A stretch of DNA of 64,000 nt, taken from assembly GCF_001613005.1 (NCBI RefSeq), contig NZ_BDBN01000045.1, positions 16,135 to 80,134 on the forward strand, given 5' to 3'. The position numbers were made by a program, and so were the translations under genes. This document shows positions 42,392 through 52,100 of the stretch, in pieces. Origin of the DNA: Nocardia nova NBRC 15556. GTDB taxonomy: Bacteria > Actinomycetota > Actinomycetes > Mycobacteriales > Mycobacteriaceae. The notes below the pieces were generated by a model. The model made no database searches. It worked only from the letters and a program-made list of their open reading frames with translations, and had not been told where the DNA came from. How positions within the stretch are numbered: position 1 is the stretch's first letter; every line of letters starts with the position of its first letter.

Positions 42392-43375
42392 CTACACCGG
42401 AACCGGGACCGCGGCCAACAGCGAGGACATCACGCCTTCACCGGTCACGCCGTCCAGTTCGGCCTCGGGACGTAACTGCAGACGATGCCGGAGAGCCGTC
42501 ACCGCAACGGTTTTCACATCGTCGGGAGTGACGAAGGCGCGGCCGTTCAGCCACGCCAGGGCCCGCGCCGAGGCCAGCACCGCGGTCGCGCCGCGCGGGG
42601 AAGCGCCGTGCTGGACCGCGGGCGAGGTACGGGTGGCGCGGCACAGATCGACGATGTAGGCCAGCACCTCCGGGTTGACCGTCACCTGCGCGACGGCGGC
42701 CCGTGCCGCCGCGATATGCGCGGCTCCGGCGACGGGCCGCACGCCCGCTGCCTCCAGGTCGCGCGGGTCGAAGCCGGCGGCGTGGCGCTGCAGGATCCGG
42801 AATTCGTCGTCGCGGCCGGGCAGCTGGATGTCCACCTTGAACAGGAACCGGTCCAGCTGCGCCTCCGGCAGTGGGTAGGTGCCCTCCTGTTCGATCGGAT
42901 TCTGGGTCGCGATCACCACGAACGGATCGGGCAGCGGCTGCGGGACGCCGGCCACCGACACCTGCCGCTCCTCCATCGACTCCAGCAGTGCCGATTGGGT
43001 TTTCGGCGGCGTGCGGTTGATCTCGTCGGCGAGCAGCAGATTGGTGAAGACCGGCCCGCGGCGGAAGGTGAATTCGGCCGAATGCGGATCGTAGATCTGG
43101 GAGCCGGTCACATCGCCGGGCATCAGATCCGGAGTGAACTGCACCCGGGTGTGGTCGAGTTCCAGCGCCGCGGCCAGGGCGCGCACCAGCAGCGTCTTTG
43201 CCACGCCCGGCACACCTTCCAACAGCACGTGGCCACGGCACAGCAGGGCGAGCACGAGGTACAGCACGGCGTGGTCGTTGCCGACGACCGCCTTGCCGAT
43301 CTCGGCACGTACCTCGCCCAGCGCCCGGAGCGCCTGGTCGGCCGTGGGGATGTGGTTGGTCTGCGCCGTGGTCAT
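42392..43375 (-). CDS. MoxR family AAA ATPase
   Basis: 327 residues: Walker A GVPGVAKT (54-61), Walker B LLLADEIN (113-120), sensor 1 VIATQNPIEQEGTYPLPEAQLDRF and sensor 2/Arg finger regions, followed by the C-terminal lid domain (to 327). MoxR ATPases are hexameric chaperones for VWA/DUF58-type partners. The neighbours fit the M. tuberculosis moxR2 locus (Rv3692). The ATG is ten bases after the upstream gene's stop on the same strand. Confidence 0.95.
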   Translation of the reverse strand: MTTAQTNHIPTADQALRALGEVRAEIGKAVVGNDHAVLYLVLALLCRGHVLLEGVPGVAKTLLVRALAAALELDHTRVQFTPDLMPGDVTGSQIYDPHSAEFTFRRGPVFTNLLLADEINRTPPKTQSALLESMEERQVSVAGVPQPLPDPFVVIATQNPIEQEGTYPLPEAQLDRFLFKVDIQLPGRDDEFRILQRHAAGFDPRDLEAAGVRPVAGAAHIAAARAAVAQVTVNPEVLAYIVDLCRATRTSPAVQHGASPRGATAVLASARALAWLNGRAFVTPDDVKTVAVTALRHRLQLRPEAELDGVTGEGVMSSLLAAVPVPV

Positions 43376-43385
43376 CCGGTCTCCG

Positions 43386-44420
43386 TCATCCTATTTCCGA
43401 TTCGATCCAGTCCAGTTGTGCCGCCACGTATTCCAGCGCCGAGTCGTCGGCGACGGGGCCGTAGAAGGCCGTGGCGATGCGGCCGGGATCGACGCCGATC
43501 CGGGCGCCGATCACCGCGCTCACCTGCTCCGGCGCGGCATCGGCGCGCAGATTCACCCGGCCGCGGACGCGTCGCAGCGTGGCCGCGCGCAATTTCGCCG
43601 CGACATGGTCGCGATCCTTGGTCCTGCGGTAGAGCGCGGCCTGACCCGCCAGCAGCTCACCGGCCGCCACCTGCACCGGGCGCGGCTCGCCGACCACGGC
43701 ACCCCGGCGGCGGGCGCGCCACCAGACCACGACGGCGGCGAAGACCAGCGCCTGCAACCCGCCGTAGGCCAGCCAGGGCGGTAAGCGCTGGAAGATCGAA
43801 TCGCTGCCCTCGCCCACGTCGGGCGGGCGGATATCCGGGTGATCGGGCGGCGGTGGTGAGTGCGGCTGGGTCGGTTGCGGCGGGGCCGTCGGCGCGGCGG
43901 CCAGCCGGAACAGCAGGTACCCGACGAGCGCGATGACGAGCGCGCCGAGCACGATGGCCCAGAAGCGCTTGTCGCGCACCAACTGTGGCAGCGGCGGCAA
44001 GCGGCGGCGACCGGCGCGCTTGCGTTCGGACCGCTGCTGTTCGACCGGGTCGGGCGGAGGAGGCGGCGCCAGCGAATAGCGATCGGCCGAGGTGAGGCGC
44101 TGATATTCGTCCGGAGTGGCAGTGCGGCCGCCGTAGACGATCTCGTCGAAACTGTGTGCGGCGTAGTCCAATTCGGCCGAGGCGTCCGGAAGCGCGTCCG
44201 CCGCGGCCGAGGCGGTCTCCCGGGCCGTGCGCGAACGCCGGACCTCGAGTACGCCGCCCTGTTCGAGTCCGCGTACGACGGCGCGGAAGCGTTCGCGCAG
44301 TGCGGTATCGAAGTCGTGGTGCCCGGCGGCGGATTCGGCCGCGGCCCGGTGCTGGGCGGCCGCTCCGAGCGTCGGGGGTGGCGGCGCCGCGGGCCGATCC
44401 GCGCGTGCGTCGTCGGTCAC
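43386..44420 (-). CDS. DUF4129-like N-terminus joined to a DUF4350-type C-terminal tail
   Basis: 344 residues from GTG overlapping the upstream stop (GTGA). Residues about 20-115 hold a DUF4129-like domain (FDTALRERFRAVVRGLEQGG, RSRTARETA, FDEIVYGGRTATPDEYQRL). Two membrane helices (about 150-172 and 210-228) flank a Pro-rich linker. The last 100 residues (ELLAGQAALYRRTKDRDHVAA, ALEYVAAQLDWIE) match the tail of DUF4350 proteins, but the DUF4350 core between the helices is missing. Mycobacteria encode the two parts as Rv3690 and Rv3691, so this looks like a deletion fusion. The role is unknown. Confidence 0.72.
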   Translation of the reverse strand: MTDDARADRPAAPPPPTLGAAAQHRAAAESAAGHHDFDTALRERFRAVVRGLEQGGVLEVRRSRTARETASAAADALPDASAELDYAAHSFDEIVYGGRTATPDEYQRLTSADRYSLAPPPPPDPVEQQRSERKRAGRRRLPPLPQLVRDKRFWAIVLGALVIALVGYLLFRLAAAPTAPPQPTQPHSPPPPDHPDIRPPDVGEGSDSIFQRLPPWLAYGGLQALVFAAVVVWWRARRRGAVVGEPRPVQVAAGELLAGQAALYRRTKDRDHVAAKLRAATLRRVRGRVNLRADAAPEQVSAVIGARIGVDPGRIATAFYGPVADDSALEYVAAQLDWIESEIG

Positions 44421-45325
44421 CGTGCCGCCTGCCCGGTGGATATCCGGATATCCAAACCCTCCCGGCCGCAACGCCTGTCGAGATACACCACCACGGCGGT
44501 TGCGGCGTCGACGGCCGCGGCGAACGCCGAAATCAGCAGCGCCGCACCGGACAGCAGAGTGACGACCGCCCAGCGATGGGTTCCGGAGATATCGGAGAGG
44601 AAGCCCAGAAGTCCCGCGACCGGCACCGCCAGCACCAGCAGCACGCCGCGCAGATAGAGCCACAGTCCGGCCAGCGGCATCACCCGTCCGGTGGCGAGCA
44701 GTTTCGCTCGCCGGACCGCCGCCGCGTACGGGGTCGATTCGGCGAACAGGACCGGCACGATCGGCCATCGCGTACCGCGCACCCGGGCCAGCCAGATCAC
44801 CGCCGGAATCAGCGTGATGATCAGCGGCGTACCGAGCAGGAGAATGCCGACGCCGATCGCTGTGGAGATCACCTGGTTCAGCAGCAGCCGGCCGGACACC
44901 GGGAGTAGACGCGCGGCGGCGGTGCGCGCGGTGATCGGCCGGTTGTGGACGACGGCCAGCCCGATCGGCACGGTCACGCCCACTATCCACAACCGCAGCA
45001 CCCATGCACAGCAGGCTGTGGAAAGGATTGCCGCCCAGGCGGTTCCGGCGCTCGAATCGTCGGTCGCGAGCGACACCAACGCGGTGACCCCGACGACGAT
45101 CCCCAGGGCCGCGGCCAGACCCGCACCCGCCAACCCGGCGATCGGCCGGATGCGATGCTGCAATACCGCGAAGGGCAGGTCGGCCAACTCCCGCCACGTC
45201 AGCGGTCGCACCGGGATGCGTTCGGCGTCGTCTCCACCACCGGAGTCGCGGTCGTCGGCACCGCGCGGCAGCGCCACGCGGTGGGCGGACGATCGCCCCT
45301 CCCGATCGGTCACGACTGGAAACAC
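44417..45325 (-). CDS. Polytopic membrane protein of the MoxR locus (Rv3689-like)
   Basis: 302 residues with a charged N-terminus (1-45) and five to six hydrophobic helices (about 62-86, 92-108, 113-128, 150-172, 222-243, 255-278). It heads the minus-strand MoxR operon and overlaps the next gene by four bases. No catalytic motif is visible. The GTG start has no ribosome site; TAGACT (45337-45332) ends six bases before it, the layout of a leaderless mRNA. Confidence 0.8.
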   Translation of the reverse strand: MFPVVTDREGRSSAHRVALPRGADDRDSGGGDDAERIPVRPLTWRELADLPFAVLQHRIRPIAGLAGAGLAAALGIVVGVTALVSLATDDSSAGTAWAAILSTACCAWVLRLWIVGVTVPIGLAVVHNRPITARTAAARLLPVSGRLLLNQVISTAIGVGILLLGTPLIITLIPAVIWLARVRGTRWPIVPVLFAESTPYAAAVRRAKLLATGRVMPLAGLWLYLRGVLLVLAVPVAGLLGFLSDISGTHRWAVVTLLSGAALLISAFAAAVDAATAVVVYLDRRCGREGLDIRISTGQAAR

Positions 45326-45463
45326 GGGCCGAGTCTATCCACGGACCGGGACGTATGACGGTTATCCGATCGGCCACCCGGCGGGTGACGCAACCGGGTG
45401 GATATGACCGGTTCGGCCGAAAACCACGTGACCGCGACGCCTGGGGCGTCCGGTCGGGTTCGG

Positions 45464-47584
45464 TCAGTCGCGGCCGGAGCCGGGCGGCAGTTCGCGGGGG
45501 GCGCGGTAGCCGAGTTCGGTCGTCTCGCCGGCGGGCAGTTCGCCGTATCGGCCGGATTCCGGCAGATCGGGGTGCGCGGCGGGATTCCGGTGCGGGAGGG
45601 CCGCATAGCGCGCGTAGCGCGGGTCGTGCCGGTAGGCGGCATAACGCGGGTCGTGCTGATAGGCGTCGTACGGGTACGAAGCGGTGACCTGGGCGTAGGG
45701 CGCATCCGGCAGCGGGTGGCCCGGATGTCCGTAGCCCACCGCCGGATCGAGCGAATCCTCGGAGTTCACCGTCACCTTGCGGGTGCGTTTGAGGGTGAAG
45801 GTGATCTCCTCCGCCTCCTCGAAGACCTGACGGACGGTCCGCAACGGTGCGACCGCGGTGTCGATGGTCCGATCGAGCGCGGTGGTGACGAATCCGGGGA
45901 CCAGCGGACGGATCCAGCGCGCGGCGGTATCGGTGAACGGCACCGTGCCGATCACCGGAAGTTCCAGCCCGCCACCTTTTTTCGCGTCCTCGCGCGGGGC
46001 GGGCACCGCGGCCGGCGAATGCGGCGCGAGGCCGGCCGAGGGCAGCTGTGCGGGCAGATTCCGTGCGGTCACGGTCGCCTCCTGTGTCGAGTCGGTTCGG
46101 GCCGGGGATTCGGCGGCGGGCAATGCGCCCGTGGTCGGGGAGGTCGCGGATGCGGTCTGCGCACCCGGCGGAAGGGCGGCCAGCGCCTCGAATTCGGCGA
46201 CCGCCCGGCGCTGCGGTTCGGTGATGCCGATTTCCAGGTTGCCGATCGCCGCTATCACCCGTTTGCGCTGGCGCTCGCGGTCGATGGCGGTATCGGCGTG
46301 CAACGCCAGTTGCGCGGTGGCCACCCGGTGTTCGGCCCGCTGGACGGCGACCGCGGTATCGGCTTCCCGCTCGGCGCGGTCGGCTTCGGCGCGCGCGGCC
46401 ACGGCGCGGTCGAACGACGATTCGCCCCGCCAGGAGCGCAGCACCAGCGGCAGCAGGGCGAGGAGAACCCCGAGCGCGATCGTGAGCAGGCGCAACAGCA
46501 GCGCACCCAGATGTCCGGTGGTGTAGTCGTTCATGGCCAGCCAGCGCGCGCCGAGACCACGGTCTCCGGTGTGGAAGGCGGCGGTGCGGGCCTGCTCCAG
46601 GGCGCTCTGGCGGGTGGCGATCTCCGCGTCCACGGGCTGGACGCGCGCCTCGGCGGTGTTGAGCCGTCCGCGGGCATCGTCGAGCATCGCGTTGGCGGTC
46701 TGTGATTCCGGACCCCGGCCGGGCACCCCGGTGATCTTGGTCTGCGGGCACTGCGGCGTCGGGTGGTATTCACAGCGGGCGACGACGAGGGCCTGATCCA
46801 TATCGGCCTGCGCCTGGGCGATGGTCCGGGTGAGTGCGCTGCGTTCGGCAGTGGCTCGGTCGAGCTCCGTGCGGGCGGTGACCACTGTCGCGGCGGAGTC
46901 GGCGTCGCGGCGGGACCGATCGTCGAGCGTGCGGTCGACGGATCCGGCGAGAATCACCGTGCTCGCCAGCTCGGCCACCAGGACACCGGTGATCACGGCG
47001 ACCGCGATTCGCCCGATCCGCTCGGCCCGGCCGCGACCGGCGGACAGTGGCGCGGTGGCCGAGGCTCGCGAGATCGCGCCGACCAGCAGTGTCGCCGGCA
47101 GCGCGACGACCGCCACGACCGCGGCGGGCCAGTGCGCCGCCACACCGGCCGCCGCGACGACGATCCCGGACAGCACCGCGAACAGCAGCACCACCCCGCC
47201 GGTCACGGCGTACGTCGATCCCTCGTGCCGGTCGCCGCGGCCGGCTTCGGCGCCACCGAGCCAGGTCAGCGCCGCGGCGGGGGACCGCCTCGCTCGCGAT
47301 TCGGTCGTGCGGGAGCCGGACCCCGAGGGTCCGGATGCCGAACTTTCGGTGGGGGACTGTTCGAAGACGTGGGGATCGGTCAACGGATTCACATCCTCTG
47401 GGTCCCAATCGTTGTCGCCACCGGGCGAAACGGTCGTTGCATCGTGGTCCGGGCGGTGGTGTGCCCCCGCGCGCGAGCGGGACGGGCCATCCGCCGAGCG
47501 CCGCGGTCGCGCGCAATCAGGTTCAGCGTGACAGGCCGAGCGAAGAACCACCGAGCGCGGCGGCATCGATGTGGTGAGCCTCAC
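45464..47584 (-). CDS. DUF4407 domain-containing membrane protein
   Basis: Up to 706 residues. The DUF4407 part (about 105-430) has two N-terminal membrane helices, a third near 190-210, an extracellular Cys-containing coiled segment (CEYHPTPQCPQTKITGVPG) and a fourth helix near 362-383, followed by an Arg/Glu-rich coiled coil (EADRAEREADTAVAVQRAEHRV). The C-terminus is long, disordered and Tyr/His/Pro-rich, ending in repeats of YQHDPRYAAYRHDPRYARY. The family is widespread and unstudied. The outer start (47584) has poor coding character and the true start may be as far in as the GTG at 47392. Confidence 0.8.
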   Translation of the reverse strand: MRLTTSMPPRSVVLRSACHAEPDCARPRRSADGPSRSRAGAHHRPDHDATTVSPGGDNDWDPEDVNPLTDPHVFEQSPTESSASGPSGSGSRTTESRARRSPAAALTWLGGAEAGRGDRHEGSTYAVTGGVVLLFAVLSGIVVAAAGVAAHWPAAVVAVVALPATLLVGAISRASATAPLSAGRGRAERIGRIAVAVITGVLVAELASTVILAGSVDRTLDDRSRRDADSAATVVTARTELDRATAERSALTRTIAQAQADMDQALVVARCEYHPTPQCPQTKITGVPGRGPESQTANAMLDDARGRLNTAEARVQPVDAEIATRQSALEQARTAAFHTGDRGLGARWLAMNDYTTGHLGALLLRLLTIALGVLLALLPLVLRSWRGESSFDRAVAARAEADRAEREADTAVAVQRAEHRVATAQLALHADTAIDRERQRKRVIAAIGNLEIGITEPQRRAVAEFEALAALPPGAQTASATSPTTGALPAAESPARTDSTQEATVTARNLPAQLPSAGLAPHSPAAVPAPREDAKKGGGLELPVIGTVPFTDTAARWIRPLVPGFVTTALDRTIDTAVAPLRTVRQVFEEAEEITFTLKRTRKVTVNSEDSLDPAVGYGHPGHPLPDAPYAQVTASYPYDAYQHDPRYAAYRHDPRYARYAALPHRNPAAHPDLPESGRYGELPAGETTELGYRAPRELPPGSGRD

Positions 47585-47667
47585 AGACGGCCGCGGAGCG
47601 AAACCCTACTCTCGGGTAGGGCGGCACCGATCGACACGATGGTGCCGCGGTGACAGGAGGGCGGAAC

Positions 47668-48420
47668 GTGCGAGCGACCCGGGGAGTCGGTATTCATCGG
47701 ATCGGGGGAGGACCATATGCGGGCGAAACCGACGATCCGGTGGTCGACACCGGGGCGCTGTCGCGATTCGATCGTCACCACGCGCGCCGGCGTACCCGTC
47801 TCGTCGCGGCCGCCCTGCTCGTCACCTCGGCATTCGCGATCGTGGCGCCGATGACCACCGAACGAGTACTTCCGCAGGCGCAGGCGGCTCCGGCGGAGGA
47901 GGGCCGGTCGGCACTGAGTCCGCTGGTGGAGTTGGTGCTGCGCCGCCTGAACACCGCCGATGCCGTCGCCGCCGCCAAATGGACCGCCTCGCAGCGGACC
48001 GGGCAGCCTCCGGTCGTCGACGATCCGGCGCGCGAGGCGCAGGTCTACGACGCGATGGCCGCGGCCGGCACCCGGTCGGGGCTGCCGCAGGACTGGGTGC
48101 GGCAGGTGTTCGCCGGACAGATCGAGGCCAACAAGACCGTGCAGTACGGACTACTCACCCGGTGGCGCTTCGATCCGGCGGCCGCGCCCACACCGGATGC
48201 GTCGGATCTGGCCGCCGTGCGGCCGGTGATCGACGAGGTCAACAGCGAGATCCTGAATCAGCTGGCGGCTCACCGCACGGTGCTTACCGCACCGGATTGT
48301 GCGCAGCAGCTCGCGGCCGCGGTGTTCCCGGTGCTGACCTCGGGCCGGGTGGACGCGCTGCACGGTGCCGCCCTGGTCCGCGCGACCGTAACGCTTTGTC
48401 CCGCAACGGATGTGAAATAA
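47668..48420 (+). CDS. Secreted chorismate mutase (AroQ gamma, MtCM type)
   Basis: 250 residues from GTG with AGGAGG seven bases upstream. A basic segment and hydrophobic stretch (about 46-66, RRRTRLVAAALLVTSAFAIV) form a signal peptide ending near QAQA. The mature all-helical domain carries the family motifs LRRLNTADAVAAAKW, FAGQIEANKTVQYGLLTRWR and CAQQLAAAVFPVL, matching M. tuberculosis Rv1885c (secreted *MtCM), including two Cys that form its disulfide. It converts chorismate to prephenate outside the membrane. It diverges from the DUF4407 gene. Confidence 0.88.
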   Translation: MRATRGVGIHRIGGGPYAGETDDPVVDTGALSRFDRHHARRRTRLVAAALLVTSAFAIVAPMTTERVLPQAQAAPAEEGRSALSPLVELVLRRLNTADAVAAAKWTASQRTGQPPVVDDPAREAQVYDAMAAAGTRSGLPQDWVRQVFAGQIEANKTVQYGLLTRWRFDPAAAPTPDASDLAAVRPVIDEVNSEILNQLAAHRTVLTAPDCAQQLAAAVFPVLTSGRVDALHGAALVRATVTLCPATDVK

Positions 48421-49137
48421 ACCACAGTCATTCTCGATCTTGGTTTGCCGAGAATGTGCTGAACTCCACATTCGCAAACGATGCCGTACGGTCCGCACAT
48501 TGGCGTGGCTTGTCGCTCCGGTATCCGGAATGTCTCCTCCGGGTGTCCGGAGAGTTAGCCGCCTTACACCCCGGTTTGCCGCCGCCGCGTACGGGAAATC
48601 TGTTTCGACGCAGGTGAGAGCGTTGCGCAGGACTGGGCTCCCAGCTCGTGACCGATGCCCAGGCGCTATCGACGGCAGTGGCGAACGCGACTCAGCGATC
48701 CGCGCCGCCTGCTTTACACTGGAGAACGCGCAGGTAGTGGAGGACCGATGTAGATGCCCAGGTAGACGGAGTATTTAGCACAACCTAAGTTGGTTGGGCT
48801 CCGGTCCTGACTTATCGTTTGCTCTAAGTGTCGGACGCGAAATGTCCGACTCGTCGCCCGGACTCGGCCACGAGCCGCAAGCATCAGCCTAGCGGGCGAG
48901 CACGGCGCGGTGGGTAAGGAACTCCTCAGAGTTCCGCTACCACCGAGCACCCGACTACGAAACCGAAGCGGGTGGACAACTGGAGAGTTTGACTGCACGG
49001 GATGACCATCAGCGCCGCTGGTCGCCGCAACGTCCGGACGCAGTCTAGGCGGAGGCGTTTCGACGAGGGCCATCGGAAGAAGGCATCGAAATCGAAGGCC
49101 TCTTCGTTGAAGGCGCCTATTTCTTGAAGGCAGAGGC
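48421..49137 (+). promoter_or_regulatory. 717-base gap and long leader of gltB
   Basis: A candidate -10 TACACT lies at 48715-48720, giving a leader of about 410 bases. Within it are hairpins at 48830-48850 (GTCGGAC-N7-GTCCGAC) and 48918-48935 (GGAACTC-CTCA-GAGTTCC), and four phased GAAGGC repeats (49079, 49094, 49109, 49126). From 49046 to the gltB start a frame stays open and ends in a TGA overlapping the gltB ATG, but has no ATG or GTG start. No known riboswitch is recognised. Confidence 0.45.
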
Positions 49138-52100
49138 ATGACGCAACTTCCTGGCCACCGCGGCGAGCCGCGAATGGGACACCGGTCACCTGGCCGCACT
49201 GGTCTTTATGACCCGGCGAACGAGCACGACTCCTGCGGTGTCGCGTTCGTCGTCGACATGCATGGCCGTCGTAGCCGCGACATCGTCGACAAGGCTATTA
49301 CGGCACTGCTGAACCTGGAGCACCGTGGTGCTGCGGGTGCGGAACCCAACTCCGGTGACGGTGCGGGCATCATGATCCAGCTTCCTGACCGGTTCTTCCG
49401 GGCCGTGCTGGCGGAGAATGGTGCCAACTTCGAGTTGCCGCCGGAAGGCTCCTACGCCACCGGTATCGCATTCCTGCCGCAGGCCCGCCGCGAGGCCGCC
49501 CGCGCCTGCTACCGGGTCGAGAAGATCGTCAAGGAAGAGGGCCTGGCCGTTCTGGGCTGGCGCGAGGTTCCGATCGACGAGTCCTCCCTGGGTGCGCTGT
49601 CGCGCGACGCCATGCCGACGTTCCGTCAGCTGTTCATCGCCTCGCCCGCCGATGCCGCCGAGCAGCTCGGTGGAATGGATCTGGAGCGGCGTGCCTACGT
49701 CGTGCGCAAGCGGGTCGAGCACGAGCTCGGCAAGCAGGGCGCCGGCGAGGGTGCGGTCGGCCGCGAGACCGTCTACTTCCCGAGCCTGTCCGGCCAGACC
49801 TTCGTCTACAAGGGCATGTTCACCACCCCGCAGCTGCGGGCGTTCTACCTGGATCTGCAGGACGACCGGGTGGAGTCGGCGCTGGGCATCGTGCACTCGC
49901 GCTTCTCGACCAACACCTTCCCGTCCTGGCCGCTGGCCCACCCGTTCCGCCGCGTCGCGCACAACGGTGAGATCAACACCGTCACCGGTAACGAGAACTG
50001 GATGCGCGCGCGTGAAGCGCTGCTGAACTCCGAGATCTTCGGCACCGACAGCGAGGGCAACAACCGGCTGGAGAAGATCTTCCCGGTCTGCACCCCGGGC
50101 GCCTCCGACACCGCGCGCTTCGACGAGGTGCTGGAACTGCTGCACCTCGGTGGCCGCAGCCTGCCGCACGCCGTGCTGATGATGATCCCGGAGGCCTGGG
50201 AGCGGCACGAGTCGATGGACCCGGCGCAGCGCGCCTTCTACCGCTACCACTCCATGCTGATGGAGCCGTGGGACGGTCCGGCCTCGGTGTGCTTCACCGA
50301 CGGCACCGTGGTCGGCGCGGTGCTGGACCGCAACGGTCTGCGCCCCTCCCGCATCTGGGTCACCGAGGACGGCCTGGTCGTCATGGCCTCCGAGGTCGGC
50401 GTGCTCGACATCGAGCCGTCGAAGGTGGTCCGCAAGGCCCGTCTGCAGCCCGGCCGCATGTTCCTGGTCGACACCTCGCAGGGCCGCATCATCAGCGACG
50501 ACGAGATCAAGTCGCAGCTGGCGGCCGAGCAGCCGTACCAGGAGTGGCTCGACGAGGGCATCACCAAGCTCGCCGAGCTGCCCGACCGTCCGCACGAGCA
50601 CATGTCGCACGACCGCGTGCTCATCCGTCAGCAGATCTTCGGATACTCCACCGAGGAACTGAGCCTGCTGATCTCGCCGATGGCCAAGACCGGCGGTGAG
50701 GCGCTGGGTTCGATGGGCACCGACACGCCGATCGCCGTGCTGTCCTCGCGTCCGCGTCTGCTGTTCGACTACTTCGCGCAGCTGTTCGCCCAGGTCACCA
50801 ACCCGCCGCTGGACGCCATCCGCGAGGAGGTCGTCACCAGCCTGCGCAGCACCATCGGCCCTGAGGCCGACCTGCTGCATCCGGGTCCGGAATCCTGTCG
50901 CCACATCACGCTGACCCAGCCGATTCTCGACAACGACGAGCTGGCCAAGCTCGTCCACATCAACGACGACGGTTCGCGGCCCGAGCTGCGTTCGGTGGTC
51001 GTGCGCGGCCTCTACTCGGTGAAGAAGGGTGGCAAGGGCCTGCGCAAGGCACTCGAGGCGATCAACGCCCAGGTGTCGGCCGCCATCGACGGCGGCGCGC
51101 GGATCATCGTGCTGTCCGACCGGGAATCCAACGAGAAGCTGGCGCCGATTCCGTCGCTGCTGCTCACCGCCTCGGTGCACCACCACCTGGTGCGCGAGCG
51201 CACCCGCACCAAGGTCGGCCTGGTGGTCGAGGCCGGTGACGCCCGCGAGGTGCACCACATGGCCATGCTGGTCGGCTTCGGCGCGGCCGCGATCAACCCC
51301 TACATGGCCTTCGAGTCGATCGAGGACATGCTCGAGCGCGGCGCGCTGGAGATGCCCGGCAGCACCGGCGACAAGGCGGCGGACTACGCGGCGGCCGTCA
51401 AGAACTACAACAAGGCGGCCGGCAAGGGCGTACTGAAGGTGATGTCCAAGATGGGCATCTCCACCATCGCCTCCTACCGCGGCGCGCAGCTGTTCCAGGT
51501 CGTGGGTCTGTCGCAGGAACTCTGCGACCAGTACTTCACCGGCCTGACCTCGCCGCTGGACGGCATCGGTCTCGACGACATCGCCGCCGAGGTCGCCGCC
51601 CGCCACCGGATCGCCTTCCTGGAGAACCGCACCGAGCGCGCGCACCGCGAGCTCGAGATCGGCGGTGAGTACCAGTGGCGGCGCGAGGGTGAGTACCACC
51701 TGTTCAACCCGGACACGGTGTTCAAGCTGCAGCACGCGACCCGCTCGGGTCAGTACTCGATCTTCAAGGAGTACACCAAGCTGGTCGACGACCAGTCCGA
51801 GCGCCTGGCCTCGCTGCGCGGCCTGTTCAAGTTCAAGACCGAGGGCCGGCACCCGATTCCGGTCGAGCAGGTCGAGCCCGCCAGCGAGATCGTGAAGCGC
51901 TTCTCCACCGGCGCGATGAGCTACGGCTCGATCTCGGCGGAGGCGCACGAGACCCTCGCCATCGCGATGAACCGCCTCGGCGGCCGTTCCAACTCGGGTG
52001 AGGGCGGCGAGTCGCCGGCTCGCTTCGAGCCGGAGGACAGCGGTGACTGGCGGCGCAGCGCGATCAAGCAGGTGGCGTCGGGTCGCTTCGGCGTGACCGC

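Noticed and set aside
43386..46751. 1121-codon minus-strand frame presenting the DUF4129-like protein as much longer
   Set aside because: Upstream of 44420 it reads two other real genes in the wrong frame; the overlapping GTGA start at 44420 is better supported.
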